Source: Bacillus sp. ISL-18 (GTDB taxonomy: Bacteria; Bacillota; Bacilli; Bacillales; Cytobacillaceae). From it: a DNA stretch of 64,000 nt. Made by a program: the position numbers and the translations under genes. The DNA lies in the NCBI RefSeq assembly GCF_018613415.1, contig NZ_JAGGQG010000002.1, forward strand, positions 895,438-959,437. Reading direction: 5' to 3'. Every line of letters begins with the position of its first letter. Within the stretch, counting starts at the first letter, position 1. Positions 8,459 through 17,023 of this stretch are shown here, in pieces. Below the pieces are notes generated by a model. That model did no database searches and was not told the DNA's origin. It saw only the letters and a program-made list of their open reading frames with translations.

Positions 8459-11005
8459 ATGGCCAACCGTACATACGAAGACCACGCAAGCCGAACCGAG
8501 CTTGCCAAAACAATAGCCAGAGAAGGGATTGTCCTTCTAAGAAATGAGAATCAAATCCTGCCCTTACATCCAACCAGTCCTGTTGCTGTTTTTGGAAGAG
8601 GGCAGGTTGAAACCCAAATTGGAGGAAGCGGTTCGGGAGCATCTGACTCGAAAAATGCCAGCACCATCATGGAGGGTCTGCTAAGTCTCGGCTTTAACCT
8701 GGATCAAGAGCTGGCAGCGGAATATCAAAAACAACTTTCATTAGAACCGAAGCAAGAAATGACCGATTTCATGGAAATCATCACCAGTGGCTATATTTAT
8801 GAGATTTGGGGCGTCTATAACCCGCCTGCCAAAGAGCTGGCCCTAGAAGATAAAGTGGTGGTTGCTTCTGCTGGAAAAGCTGAAACTGCCATCATTGTCA
8901 TATCCAGAAATTCCGGCGGAGAAGAAAGTGACCGAAAAGTGGAAGATGATTATTATTTGCAGCCATCAGAAAAAGCGTTGATAGAGCAAGTTACGTCCCA
9001 TTTCAAACATGTAGTCGTGGTTCTTAATACAAATGGTTATGTGGACACTGCCTGGACAAATGACTATAAAAATATTGAGGGCTTGGTGTATCTGGGACTG
9101 CCAGGCGAGGCAGGTGGCACAGCTTTAGCAGAAGTGCTAATCGGAACATACTCTCCTTCAGGAAAACTGACGGCAACAATGGCGCTGAGCTATGACGATT
9201 ACCCATCGGCAGGGCATTTTAGCTATAACAAGGACCTTCCGGAAAGTATTTTAACTTATGACAGCTATGGTTTGGATGCAGTTGCAAATGGAAGCACTGG
9301 TTTTAACATGAGTCCGGTTACCGTCTATCAAGAAGGCATTTATTTGGGGTACCGTTACTTTGATACATTTGGAAAAAAGGTGATGTTCCCGTTTGGTCAT
9401 GGCCTCTCTTATACCAACTTTGAGATCACGAATGTGACTACCTCCATTGATAAGGAACAGGAAATAATTCGGGTAACCGCTGATGTGCGCAACACCGGCG
9501 AAACCTATTCCGGCCAAGAAGTGGTTCAGGTATATATCAGTGAGCCTGATGGGAAGCTTGAAAAGCCTTATCAGAAGCTGACCACTTTTTCAAAAACAAA
9601 AGACCTTGCGCCGGGAGAAAAACAAACGCTTGCTATGAACTTTCCGTTTTCCGAGCTGGCTACCTATGATCAAGAGACTGCTTCCTATCTCATCGAAGCA
9701 GGAGACTATCTCCTAAGAGTGGGGAACTCTTCACGGAATACGCATGTTATAGGTAAAATCAGTGTGCCAGTTCCCATTGTGACCGAGCAGCTTTCCAATC
9801 AATTAGCCTTACATCCTGCCAATCAAGGGAAGATAGAATTTTTAAGCAAGGAAGGTGTGTCATCCATCACATACGAGGGCGAGTCAGAGGAAATTTCCTC
9901 ATCAGCTTTCGTAGGGGTTCTTACGAAGAATGATGGGACCTTTAAGGAAATGGAACCTGCAAACCAATTTGAGGAACTTCCCTTTGCACTTACCGAATTT
10001 GCTTTAGAAGATGTCAAACAAGGAAAAATCACTATGGAACAGTTTGTGGCGCAGCTAACCAAAGAGGAACTGGCCGTTTTGGTGAATGGGCACGGAAAAG
10101 GGGTGCCTTTCGGAGGAATTGGTTTGGATGTGCCTGATTCTATTTGCTATAAGGACGGAAATGACATCGGTAGCAATACGCATCCTACGGGACAAAACAA
10201 TTATGTATCACCGGGAATTGAACGTTTAGGGGTTGCCTCTATTTTTTATAAAGATGGACCTGCAGGGGTCAGAATGACGGCGTGGCCGATTCAAACCGTT
10301 ATGGCTAATACTTGGAATCGTGAACTTCTCTATGAATTCGGTGATGCCGCCGGGCAAGAAGCCGAGAGTCAGCAAGTGGATTCCTGGCTTGCTCCCGCCG
10401 TCAATCTTCATCGAAACCCGATTGGGGGAAGGAACTTTGAATATTATTCAGAGGATCCGTTATTAAGTGGAGAGTGTGCGGTGGCGGTGGCGAATGGAGT
10501 GCAGGAAAACCATCCTGTCACGGTCTGTGCCAAGCATTTTGCCCTCAACGAGCAGGAAACCTATCGCCGCGGACACAGCAAACGGAATATTGATGCAGTT
10601 GATAGTATTGTCGAAGAGCGTGTGGCCCGGGAATTATACCTGAAGCCATTTGAAATGCTGGTCAAGCAAACAAAGATGATGAATATCATGACTTCTTTTA
10701 ATAAAATTAATGGAGTGTTTGCCGCAGGAAGCCATGATCTGAATACATCCATCCTTAGGGAGGAATGGAACTTCAACGGCTTTGTAATCACGGACTGGGG
10801 CGATATGGATACGGTCGTTGACGGGGCAGATGCGATTGCCGCGGGCAATGATATTTTCATGCCAGGAGGGCCTCCAGTCATCAAACAAGTGCTTGCCGGT
10901 CTTGAAGAAGGCAGATGCACCATTGCGGATTTGCAAAGAAATGTCATCAACCTATTAAATTTTGTGGTAAATTCCCAGGCTTTAAAGTTCAAACTAGTAA
11001 AGTAA
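8459..11005 (+). CDS. Glycoside hydrolase family 3 beta-glycosidase, domain-permuted
   Basis: 848-residue GH3 enzyme, likely a cytoplasmic beta-glucosidase since no signal peptide is visible. Domain order is reversed: the alpha/beta sandwich comes first (residues about 10-290, starting with AREGIVLLRNENQILPL), then a fibronectin-III-like domain (about 310-440), then the (beta/alpha)8 barrel (about 500-800) with KDGPAGVR, KHFALNEQE and the nucleophile motif VITDWGDM, Asp779. This permuted order is known in some GH3 beta-glucosidases of Firmicutes such as Ruminococcus. The start at 8459 is favoured over the GTG at 8450 because AAGAGG lies 8 nt before the ATG. It probably forms a saccharide-use unit with the preceding binding protein. 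The exact substrate is unknown. Confidence 0.9.
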   Translation: MANRTYEDHASRTELAKTIAREGIVLLRNENQILPLHPTSPVAVFGRGQVETQIGGSGSGASDSKNASTIMEGLLSLGFNLDQELAAEYQKQLSLEPKQEMTDFMEIITSGYIYEIWGVYNPPAKELALEDKVVVASAGKAETAIIVISRNSGGEESDRKVEDDYYLQPSEKALIEQVTSHFKHVVVVLNTNGYVDTAWTNDYKNIEGLVYLGLPGEAGGTALAEVLIGTYSPSGKLTATMALSYDDYPSAGHFSYNKDLPESILTYDSYGLDAVANGSTGFNMSPVTVYQEGIYLGYRYFDTFGKKVMFPFGHGLSYTNFEITNVTTSIDKEQEIIRVTADVRNTGETYSGQEVVQVYISEPDGKLEKPYQKLTTFSKTKDLAPGEKQTLAMNFPFSELATYDQETASYLIEAGDYLLRVGNSSRNTHVIGKISVPVPIVTEQLSNQLALHPANQGKIEFLSKEGVSSITYEGESEEISSSAFVGVLTKNDGTFKEMEPANQFEELPFALTEFALEDVKQGKITMEQFVAQLTKEELAVLVNGHGKGVPFGGIGLDVPDSICYKDGNDIGSNTHPTGQNNYVSPGIERLGVASIFYKDGPAGVRMTAWPIQTVMANTWNRELLYEFGDAAGQEAESQQVDSWLAPAVNLHRNPIGGRNFEYYSEDPLLSGECAVAVANGVQENHPVTVCAKHFALNEQETYRRGHSKRNIDAVDSIVEERVARELYLKPFEMLVKQTKMMNIMTSFNKINGVFAAGSHDLNTSILREEWNFNGFVITDWGDMDTVVDGADAIAAGNDIFMPGGPPVIKQVLAGLEEGRCTIADLQRNVINLLNFVVNSQALKFKLVK

Positions 11006-11082
11006 AATAGCTGAAAACAGAAACTTTCTAGTTAGGAAGCTAGATTAAAAAAACAGCAAAAATTAATCAGTAAACTTAATTG

Positions 11083-11112
11083 CGTCTACCCAATTGGTAG
11101 GCGTTTTTTATT
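11083..11112 (+). terminator. Intrinsic terminator after the GH3 gene
   Basis: CGTCTACC, loop CAATT, GGTAGGCG, then TTTTTTATTT. The remaining gap up to 11348 holds the promoter motif at 11292. Confidence 0.85.
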
Positions 11113-11291
11113 TGAAAGTTTTACATGGCTATTCCACTAAAACATACAACTGAGACGTGCTGCATTTATGATATCAGCAAATGGATTTTCATCGATTTTT
11201 ATAATGTCATTTGCTTTCTCGATAATCGGGGGAAATTAAATGGCTAGTTGCCATTATAATAAAAATTTCACTTTTTTCTCAAACTGCATAT

Positions 11292-11304
11292 TTTCTGCAA
11301 ACTT
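11292..11304 (+). promoter_or_regulatory. Shared promoter motif TTTCTGCANACTT, site 1
   Basis: TTTCTGCAAACTT lies 45 bp before the ydhK start. A related half-site TTTCTCAAACT is found about 17 bp upstream (from 11276). The same motif precedes three other transcription units of the copper island (13167, 15096, 20859). Probably the site of a metal-responsive regulator, most likely of the response-regulator type, encoded outside the window. Confidence 0.55.
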
Positions 11305-11348
11305 TTCTTGTAGGATAGGTATTGTAACAAAATGTAAGGAGGATATAA

Positions 11349-11963
11349 ATGAAACCAAAAAGACTGTTTATAGGGATTTTCACGTTTGCTTTAATGTTCA
11401 TGTTAGCTGCTTGTTCAGAAAATAGTATGGATAAGAGCTCTGACAAAGGTTCAAATATGGATCATCAAAACATGAAGATGGATAATAAGAATTCGAGTTC
11501 GGATGATAAAAGTATGGACATGGGTGATATGGATCATTCAGGTTCTGGTAAGATTCCTGCAGGATTAAAGGCAGCAGAGAATCCAAAATATAAGGTAGGA
11601 GACCAAGCTATTCTAAATTCAGATCATATGGAAGGGATGAACGGTGCCGAAGCAACTGTTGTTGGTGCCTATGATACGATAGCTTATGCTGTAACCTATA
11701 CACCAACTTCTGGAGGAAATCCAGTAAAAAATCATAAATGGGTTATTCAAGATGAAATCAAAGATGCTGGAGATAAAGCGTTAGAACCTGGAACAAAAGT
11801 TACCTTACAGGCAGACCACATGGAAGGTATGGATGGTGCAACGGCAACAATTGATTCAGCGGAAAAAACAACTGTATATATGGTTGATTACACACCAACT
11901 ACTGGTGGGGAAAAAGTAACAAATCATAAATGGGTAACAGAAAGTGAACTATCTGCTAAATAA
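11349..11963 (+). CDS. ydhK: YdhK-like DUF1541 lipoprotein (Met/His-rich)
   Basis: 204-residue surface lipoprotein. The N-terminus has a signal and lipobox LAAC (Cys about 22). Residues 25-70 are rich in Asp, Met, His and Ser (MDHQNMKMD, MDMGDMDHSG), a composition typical of periplasmic-side copper binding. Two tandem DUF1541 repeats follow, each with SDHMEGMNGAEA/ADHMEGMDGATA and an (N)HKWV segment near its end. The ribosome site AAGGAGG lies 7-8 nt before the ATG. Family members are found with copper resistance genes such as copB/copZ; an extracellular copper-binding role is inferred. A fragment of a second copy lies at 17251-17302. Confidence 0.88.
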   Translation: MKPKRLFIGIFTFALMFMLAACSENSMDKSSDKGSNMDHQNMKMDNKNSSSDDKSMDMGDMDHSGSGKIPAGLKAAENPKYKVGDQAILNSDHMEGMNGAEATVVGAYDTIAYAVTYTPTSGGNPVKNHKWVIQDEIKDAGDKALEPGTKVTLQADHMEGMDGATATIDSAEKTTVYMVDYTPTTGGEKVTNHKWVTESELSAK

Positions 11964-11997
11964 TGTGCATAATTTTTGATAAGAGAGTTAAAGAGGA

Positions 11998-12027
11998 AAA
12001 AGGGTTGCGATGCAATCCTTTTTTTAT
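11998..12027 (+). terminator. Intrinsic terminator after ydhK
   Basis: GGGTTGC, loop GAT, GCAATCC, then a run of seven U residues. Confidence 0.85.
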
Positions 12028-12166
12028 TAATCAAAAAAAACAGCGAGGAAGAAGCATCATCCCTTAATTTTGTAGAGTTTTAAATAATTCTGTCAGAAAA
12101 CCTCCACAATTTTTGCAATTTTTTATGATAACCTTAAGATATTAAAATAGTCTGTTAGGTGATTAT

Positions 12167-12901
12167 ATGTACAGTTTATTAAGTCAAATTAGTTCCATAT
12201 TAAGTAAACCATTTTTTAGTATGGCCAATAGTTTGGAATCTTGGCACATTGTCTTTGCTCTAATTTTGGGACTAGTAGGAGCACTTGCACCTTGTCAGCT
12301 TACAGGGAATATTAGTGCCGTTACACTTTATGGCAATCGTTCCATTCAAAAGAAAATAGCTTGGAAGGATGTTACTTATTTCATACTGGGTAAAATAGCA
12401 GCCTTTTCGTTATTAGGTGTATTGGTTTGGTTACTAGGTAAAGGTTTTGAACAAAATTTGCCTTTATTTTTTCCATGGCTCAGGAGGATGATGGGCCCTT
12501 TATTAATTTTCGTTGGTTTGTTTATGCTGGGATTCACTAAAATAAGGGGAACCTTTAATTTATTAAAACTATCTAAAGATTATAAGAATGAAAATCCATT
12601 TGCTTCTTTTATGCTGGGATTTAGTTTTTCACTCGCATTCTGTCCTACAATGTTTATCCTATTTTTCGTTACATTGATGCCAGTTGTACTATCTAGCACT
12701 TATGGGTTTATTCTTCCCCCAATTTTTGCAGTTGGAACAGGTATTCCCTTATTAATCGTTATTTTAATTATTTGGTATCTTGGTGGAAGTGGTGTCGTAT
12801 TGAAAAAAGGAAGAAAGTTTGGAATGGTTATTCAAAAGATTGCTGGAGCTCTAATGTTAATATTAGGTATCTTTGATACAATCACATATTGGTCTCTATA
12901 A
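12167..12901 (+). CDS. CcdA/DsbD-like thiol-relay membrane protein
   Basis: 244-residue polytopic protein (about six helices) of the LysE/CcdA-DsbD superfamily, often labelled sulfite exporter TauE/SafE-like or cytochrome c biogenesis transmembrane region. Paired cysteines of the electron-relay type are present in GALAPCQLTGN (about residue 42) and LAFCPTMF (about residue 163). Such proteins pass reducing power from cytoplasmic thioredoxin to extracytoplasmic thiols. Within this copper island it could keep thiols or Cu(I) reduced outside the cell; that is inference. The upstream 200 bp contains TTTTTGCAATTTTTT around 12110-12125, only a weak match to the shared promoter motif. Confidence 0.82.
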   Translation: MYSLLSQISSILSKPFFSMANSLESWHIVFALILGLVGALAPCQLTGNISAVTLYGNRSIQKKIAWKDVTYFILGKIAAFSLLGVLVWLLGKGFEQNLPLFFPWLRRMMGPLLIFVGLFMLGFTKIRGTFNLLKLSKDYKNENPFASFMLGFSFSLAFCPTMFILFFVTLMPVVLSSTYGFILPPIFAVGTGIPLLIVILIIWYLGGSGVVLKKGRKFGMVIQKIAGALMLILGIFDTITYWSL

Positions 12902-12914
12902 AAAGAGGCAAACC

Positions 12915-12946
12915 AAAAACAACGGTATTTAATCGTTGTTTTTGTT
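12915..12946 (+). terminator. Intrinsic terminator after the CcdA-like gene
   Basis: AAAAACAACG, nine-base loop, CGTTGTTTTT. Confidence 0.8.
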
Positions 12947-13004
12947 TGTAAGTGTATAAACAGTCAAACATATAAGGAAGATCTTCTATCGGAATGCCTA
13001 CCCT

Positions 13005-13166
13005 CTAATCCATTACAAAAAGGCAATACAATTCAGATAATTGCAGTTTCACTTGTCTAGTAAGAACATAGAGGTAATCCTTTTCAAGATAATGTAATTC
13101 CTGGGTCTCAGCTTTGGTTCCATATACTAATCTACAGTTCTGTAAATTGTAATAAATTCTTGTCAC
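13005..13166 (-). pseudogene. Open reading fragment of about 53 codons, unrecognised
   Basis: Minus-strand frame running from GTG 13166 (or TTG 13175) to a TAG at 13005-13007. The peptide is protein-like (contains LEKDYLYVLTRQVKLQLSE) but has no ribosome site, and its 5' end overlaps the plus-strand promoter motif at 13167. It could be the remnant of a small gene or chance. Apart from this and the terminator at 12915, the gap 12902-13212 shows nothing else I can name. Confidence 0.22.
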
Positions 13167-13179
13167 TTTCTGCAAACTT
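13167..13179 (+). promoter_or_regulatory. Shared promoter motif TTTCTGCANACTT, site 2
   Basis: TTTCTGCAAACTT followed at a short distance by TTACTAAACT, which matches the arrangement at 15096 (motif, then CTATTAAAGT). The conserved TAYTAA block is a plausible -10 box, which would put the motif between -35 and -10. Confidence 0.55.
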
Positions 13180-13212
13180 ATTTACTAAACTCAAAGCAGA
13201 TAAAGGTACTGT

Positions 13213-13341
13213 ATGATGGAAAGAAAGGCAGCAATAAAAAGAGAGAATCAGACACAAAGCTTTTTTAGGAAGTTATGCAATACACTGAGTGTTAGTAAGG
13301 AATCTAAAGATTTAGTGAAAGGTGGAGCGAAAAATGATTAA
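13213..13341 (+). CDS. Possible 42-residue basic peptide
   Basis: Short frame starting ATGATG at 13213, with AAAGG 6 nt upstream, 34 bp after the promoter motif. The product is basic (MMERKAAIKRE start) and its stop overlaps the next start (ATGATTAA at 13334-13341), a layout typical of coupled translation. I recognise no family. It may be a real small protein, a leader peptide, or a chance frame; the overlap with the downstream gene is the main support. Confidence 0.4.
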   Translation: MMERKAAIKRENQTQSFFRKLCNTLSVSKESKDLVKGGAKND

Positions 13342-13477
13342 TTGGATTATAGGAATTGTTATTTTTGTAATTGCAGGAAGGATGTTATATAAATTTATTC
13401 AAAAATCCAAACAAGGGAAATGCCCTTCATGCTCTTCTGATTGTTCTTGTAGCGGTGATAATTGTCAATGTCATTAG
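13334..13477 (+). CDS. Cys-rich single-helix membrane peptide (FeoB-associated type)
   Basis: 47-residue peptide with one N-terminal membrane helix (INWIIGIVIFVIAGRMLY) and a cytoplasmic Cys-rich tail containing CPSC, CSC, CQCH: six cysteines in the last 16 residues. This is the layout of the FeoB-associated Cys-rich membrane protein family (PF12669). Here it lies in a copper island under the shared motif, with no feoB nearby, so it may be a membrane-tethered copper chaperone or metallothionein. The ribosome site GGTGGAG precedes the ATG. A hairpin terminator follows directly. Confidence 0.8.
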   Translation: MINWIIGIVIFVIAGRMLYKFIQKSKQGKCPSCSSDCSCSGDNCQCH

Positions 13478-13499
13478 GATTTAGGAAATCGTAAAAAAT

Positions 13500-13526
13500 C
13501 GTTTCCTTTGGGAAACGTTTTTTTAT
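13500..13526 (+). terminator. Intrinsic terminator after the Cys-rich peptide gene
   Basis: CGTTTCC, loop TTTG, GGAAACG, then seven U residues. Confidence 0.88.
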
Positions 13527-13689
13527 TGTATCTTCTAATTCTACTAAAGCCCGGTTACTTTACGTAGAATCCTTCACAATCTTTTCTAAACCTTGTAAAC
13601 TCCAATAACATAGATGTGTTGTCTATATTGATTACTCCTACAAGAAAAAGTGAGGGGGGGTTGTTTATTACAAACGATACTAAAACCTT

Positions 13690-14442
13690 TTAAATAGAAA
13701 TGGTATTACTACTAAAAAATATTTTTATATTTTTCCCACGTAGAATCAAATACACAAGATAGAATGTAGTGATAATTATGGTAAGAATAATTATTTGTAT
13801 GTGTGTGTATCCAACCATTGATATGTTTGCAACGAAATTATACAAAATATGAGTAATGATACAGATAGAAAGATTTCCGCTTGCTAAAATTACTATCATA
13901 AACATAAAGCCTACAACAAATGCATTAGCTATTTGAAGGATTGTATCCCCACCAGATTGGGCAACTGCCACCATACTGATGATGTGCCCTATTGCAAAGG
14001 TAAAGCTAATGAAAGCAACTACTAAATAATGGTTCCACTTCTTTTCCAGTGCTTTGAACATGAGACCGCGAAAGATGATTTCCTCCATAAACCCCACACC
14101 AGTGTACATAAGGGCCATAAAAGTAATATCTGATACAGATAACGATGTGTTAATCCCGTAAATTAAATTTAAAAAGGGTAAAATGAGCAAAGGTACATAA
14201 TATAACATGATAGATGACTTTTCCGTAGGTTTTGATAAAATCCCTATATCCTCAGAAATATGGGTAATTTTTAAATAAATAAAGCAAACAACTGCTAATA
14301 TCAAATTAGGAATGGCAGTTACCAAATTAAATTCAATATTTATTGAACTGGCTATATTGTCTGTAATGGTGTTAAGGACAAGATAAATTCCTAACCAAAC
14401 AAGTGAATGTAAAACTGCATTTCTTTCATAAAGTTTTTTCAA
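13690..14442 (-). CDS. CPBP-family intramembrane metalloprotease
   Basis: 250-residue polytopic membrane protein of the CAAX protease/bacteriocin-processing (Abi, CPBP) family. The glutamate-type active site is visible: GFMEEIIFRGLMF (EExxxR motif, about residue 122), a His in SFTFAIGHIIS (about 150), and a further His in ICIITHILYNF (about 203). Seven or eight hydrophobic segments fit the fold. Members cleave membrane substrates or confer immunity to bacteriocins; the target here is unknown. Minus-strand, flanked by divergent genes, with AAGGAGG before the ATG. It interrupts the copper island and shows no link to copper. Confidence 0.88.
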   Translation of the reverse strand: MKKLYERNAVLHSLVWLGIYLVLNTITDNIASSINIEFNLVTAIPNLILAVVCFIYLKITHISEDIGILSKPTEKSSIMLYYVPLLILPFLNLIYGINTSLSVSDITFMALMYTGVGFMEEIIFRGLMFKALEKKWNHYLVVAFISFTFAIGHIISMVAVAQSGGDTILQIANAFVVGFMFMIVILASGNLSICIITHILYNFVANISMVGYTHIQIIILTIIITTFYLVYLILRGKNIKIFFSSNTISI

Positions 14443-14642
14443 GATATTTTCCTCCTTTAAACGTCCTTTGTTACAAATTCTTATGCCAAGTTTTTCAAAT
14501 GGCTGAATTAATAAGGCGATCTAAGGTGGATTTAAATCTGTAAACTACTATGTTACCTTAATTTTACATCTAAACAACTATGATATTAATTAGAAAAATT
14601 ACAAATTCGTGAAGGAATCCATTTTTAATCAATTACTGGATT

Positions 14643-14850
14643 TTAAAATGAATTATCTGCAGCCCCCATTTTAAGCCCCTTAATCATATCATCCAAAAGT
14701 TGTCTTATTTTTTTGCAGCTTGTCCAACCATCCATTTCGGCATCATAAACATTCAGGGTGACCAAGTCAATCTCTTTCTTTTCAAAATAAGTTAGAGTCA
14801 ATTTTCCAAAGTTGGCCTTAACGCATTTATAACCATGAGGGCTATATATA
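14643..14850 (-). pseudogene. Decayed gene fragment, unrecognised
   Basis: A minus-strand frame of about 66 codons ends at TAA 14643-14645 and reads as ordinary protein (VKANFGKLTLTYFEKKEID, then DGWTSCKKIRQLLDDMI). It has no start codon; a stop lies just upstream, while an overlapping frame begins with MMKLMPDLLGLYIALMV, suggesting a frameshift in a small gene. The family is not recognised. The rest of the 14443-15175 gap is AT-rich and holds only the promoter motif at 15096. Confidence 0.3.
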
Positions 14851-15095
14851 GTCCTAAAAGATCAGGCATTAGTTTCATCATCGACAAATTAAATTGCCTT
14901 CAAATCCTCCCCGCCTTAACAAATTTTTTACCGTTATATATAGAGGGAATTTTAAAGAAACTTTGCAGATTTCATAGTTTTTCTATATTCCTAAAAAATT
15001 CACCTGTAAAAATTAGGATAATAAAACTTTATTTTAATTTTGTGTCAAATTGGGTTTTTTTTTCAGATGACATATTTATACAAAAAAACTCAAAG

Positions 15096-15108
15096 TTTCT
15101 GCACACTT
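15096..15108 (+). promoter_or_regulatory. Shared promoter motif TTTCTGCANACTT, site 3
   Basis: TTTCTGCACACTT followed by ATCTATTAAAGT; an ACTCAAAG block precedes it by 0-3 bp, as TTCAAAG does at site 4. It lies 60-80 bp before the Met-rich protein/polyferredoxin operon. Confidence 0.55.
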
Positions 15109-15175
15109 ATCTATTAAAGTGTAAGTTGTTAAGCAATTATCGTATATACACATACTTTGGAATGAGGTGAAGACA

Positions 15176-15598
15176 TTGAAGGGAAAATGGTTGTTAATGT
15201 TTATCCTTGTGGTTGTATTTACAGGGGGAAGAATAGCTTTGGCAGATGGAGATCATGGAAAGGCTCCATCCATATCTAACCTAAATGGCCAATCGGAACA
15301 TAATATGGAAGGTATGGACATGAGCGGGGGAAGCAACACTGAAAGTACCAGTAGTGACCATAAAGCGAGTGATGGTCATGATATGGAAGGAATGACTGAA
15401 GGGGAAGATATGGAAGGTATGAATATGGAGGGCAGTGGAGGTCACAGTCATGAACCTGTCAAAGAAGAACCAGCAAACCTTAAGGTATTAGGAACTTTTG
15501 GTGCGGTTAATCTTTCCTTTATCGTAATCGGCGTTTTGAATAAATGGTTTAGAAGAAAGGATGGGTCCAATGGCAATTCCAACAGACAAGGTATCTAA
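15176..15598 (+). CDS. Met/His-rich membrane protein, probable copper binder
   Basis: About 140 residues. An N-terminal signal or membrane helix (WLLMFILVVVFTGGRIALA) is followed by an extracytoplasmic stretch with repeated HNMEGMDMSGG, HDMEGMTEGEDMEGMNMEG and HSHEP, typical of Cu(I)/Cu(II)-binding Met/His clusters, then a second membrane helix and a basic tail. I favour the TTG at 15176, 6 nt after GAGGTG; the GTG at 15167 lies inside that ribosome site. The gene overlaps the next one by 29 nt, so the two should be made together. The MEGM repeats echo those of YdhK. A role as copper carrier for the adjacent polyferredoxin is inferred from position. Confidence 0.75.
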   Translation: MKGKWLLMFILVVVFTGGRIALADGDHGKAPSISNLNGQSEHNMEGMDMSGGSNTESTSSDHKASDGHDMEGMTEGEDMEGMNMEGSGGHSHEPVKEEPANLKVLGTFGAVNLSFIVIGVLNKWFRRKDGSNGNSNRQGI

Positions 15599-16955
15599 AG
15601 AGATAAAACAAATGGAAGAAAAGAAGCCTTATAATCTATTAACAATACCTATGGTTAAGAAATTCATACAGAGTAAATGGTATCCTGGGAGTTTTCAATG
15701 GATTGTCCTCGCTGTTTTCTCTGTAATTGTTTATGAATTGGTGGCAGGAACAGTGGATCCAACCCGAAATGTGGGAACATCATTAACATGGGTGTTATGG
15801 TGGCCTTTAATCCCAATTTTTTTCTTAGTTATCGGTAGATTTTGGTGTACGATTTGCCCATTTGGTAAAGTAAGTGATATTGTTCGGAAAACGATCGGGA
15901 GTAATCGTCCAATGCCAAAGTTCTTAAGAAAGTACGGATTATGGATGATTGATTTATTCTTTATCGCCATTACCTATAGTGATCATATTTGGGGTATTGT
16001 TGAATCACCGAGAGGATCTGGTTATTTACTTCTTTTACTAGTAACAATGGTTGTCGGAACCTCTATTTTTTACGAAAGAAGAACATTCTGTAAAACCCTA
16101 TGTTTTCTAGGAGGACTTTCTGGTAACTATTCTCGTTCTGGATCGTTAGAACTTCGCGGGACAGCTGAAATTTGTAAGACTTGTAAAACGCAATCTTGCT
16201 TTAAAGGAAGTGAAAAAGCGGAAGGTTGCCCAATGTTTCAATTTGTTAGAACAATGGATACGGCAGCTGACTGTAACTTATGTGGAAACTGTGTGAAAAG
16301 TTGCCCAAATAACTCGATTTGTATATCACCACGGGTACCTACATCTGAACTATGGGGAATTAAAAAACCAATGTTGGAGCATACATTCCTCGCGGCAGTT
16401 ATTATGGGGATTGTGTTTGTTCAAAATATCACAATGGTAAACATCTGGCAGGATATTTTAAATGCGATTGGGTCTGTAACCGGAACAGATAATTATAATA
16501 TAAACTTTACTGTAGCTTTCATTATTGCTATGGCGATTCCAGTGGGGCTCTTATACGGAACGGCAAAAATGGCAACTTTAACTGGCGGATCGGAAGAAAA
16601 AGTAAAGAAAAACTTTATCAGATTTGGTTATGCCATTATTCCATTGGATTTAGCGGGGCATCTAGCTCACAACTTATTCCATATTATTACTGAAGGTAAA
16701 GCGATTTGGTACAACTCAGCTGCGTTATTTGGTATGAATGTAACCAGGGGTGACCTTGCATTTGCACCAGCATCATCCGTTCAACTATTACAATATATTA
16801 TTATCGTAATAGGAATGATTGGCTCCATTTATACTGCCTACCGTATTGGTAATAAGGGTTCATTTAAAACATTAGCTCCATACTATGTACTAATGGTATT
16901 ACTTGCAGTAGCAAACATTTATTTGTTCTCGCTTCCAATGATGCATAGGGTTTAA
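15570..16955 (+). CDS. NapH/NosR-like membrane polyferredoxin
   Basis: 461-residue membrane protein with about eight helices. Cytoplasmic motifs are CTICPFGK (about residue 95) and CKTLCFLGG (about 175), the CxxCP-type pattern of NapH/NosR/CcoG, and a ferredoxin-like 4Fe-4S segment CNLCGNCVKSCP (about 235), plus CKTCKTQSC. The second His-rich half has HLAHNLFHII, possibly heme or metal ligands. Such proteins move electrons across the membrane; the related CcoG reduces Cu(II). With its Met-rich partner inside a copper island a copper-reductase role is plausible, but this is inference. Start at 15570 is chosen from AAAGG 9 nt upstream. Confidence 0.85.
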   Translation: MAIPTDKVSKEIKQMEEKKPYNLLTIPMVKKFIQSKWYPGSFQWIVLAVFSVIVYELVAGTVDPTRNVGTSLTWVLWWPLIPIFFLVIGRFWCTICPFGKVSDIVRKTIGSNRPMPKFLRKYGLWMIDLFFIAITYSDHIWGIVESPRGSGYLLLLLVTMVVGTSIFYERRTFCKTLCFLGGLSGNYSRSGSLELRGTAEICKTCKTQSCFKGSEKAEGCPMFQFVRTMDTAADCNLCGNCVKSCPNNSICISPRVPTSELWGIKKPMLEHTFLAAVIMGIVFVQNITMVNIWQDILNAIGSVTGTDNYNINFTVAFIIAMAIPVGLLYGTAKMATLTGGSEEKVKKNFIRFGYAIIPLDLAGHLAHNLFHIITEGKAIWYNSAALFGMNVTRGDLAFAPASSVQLLQYIIIVIGMIGSIYTAYRIGNKGSFKTLAPYYVLMVLLAVANIYLFSLPMMHRV

Positions 16956-17023
16956 ACGAACATAAAGTATCTGTATTTAGAAATTAAAAAATGCTATAAA
17001 TTGCAGTATCTTTTATGAATATA

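Noticed and set aside
12095..12130. Possible fifth copy of the copper-island motif before the CcdA-like gene
   Set aside because: TTTTTGCAATTTTTT shares only part of TTTCTGCANACTT and lacks the ACTT end; too weak in an AT-rich region.
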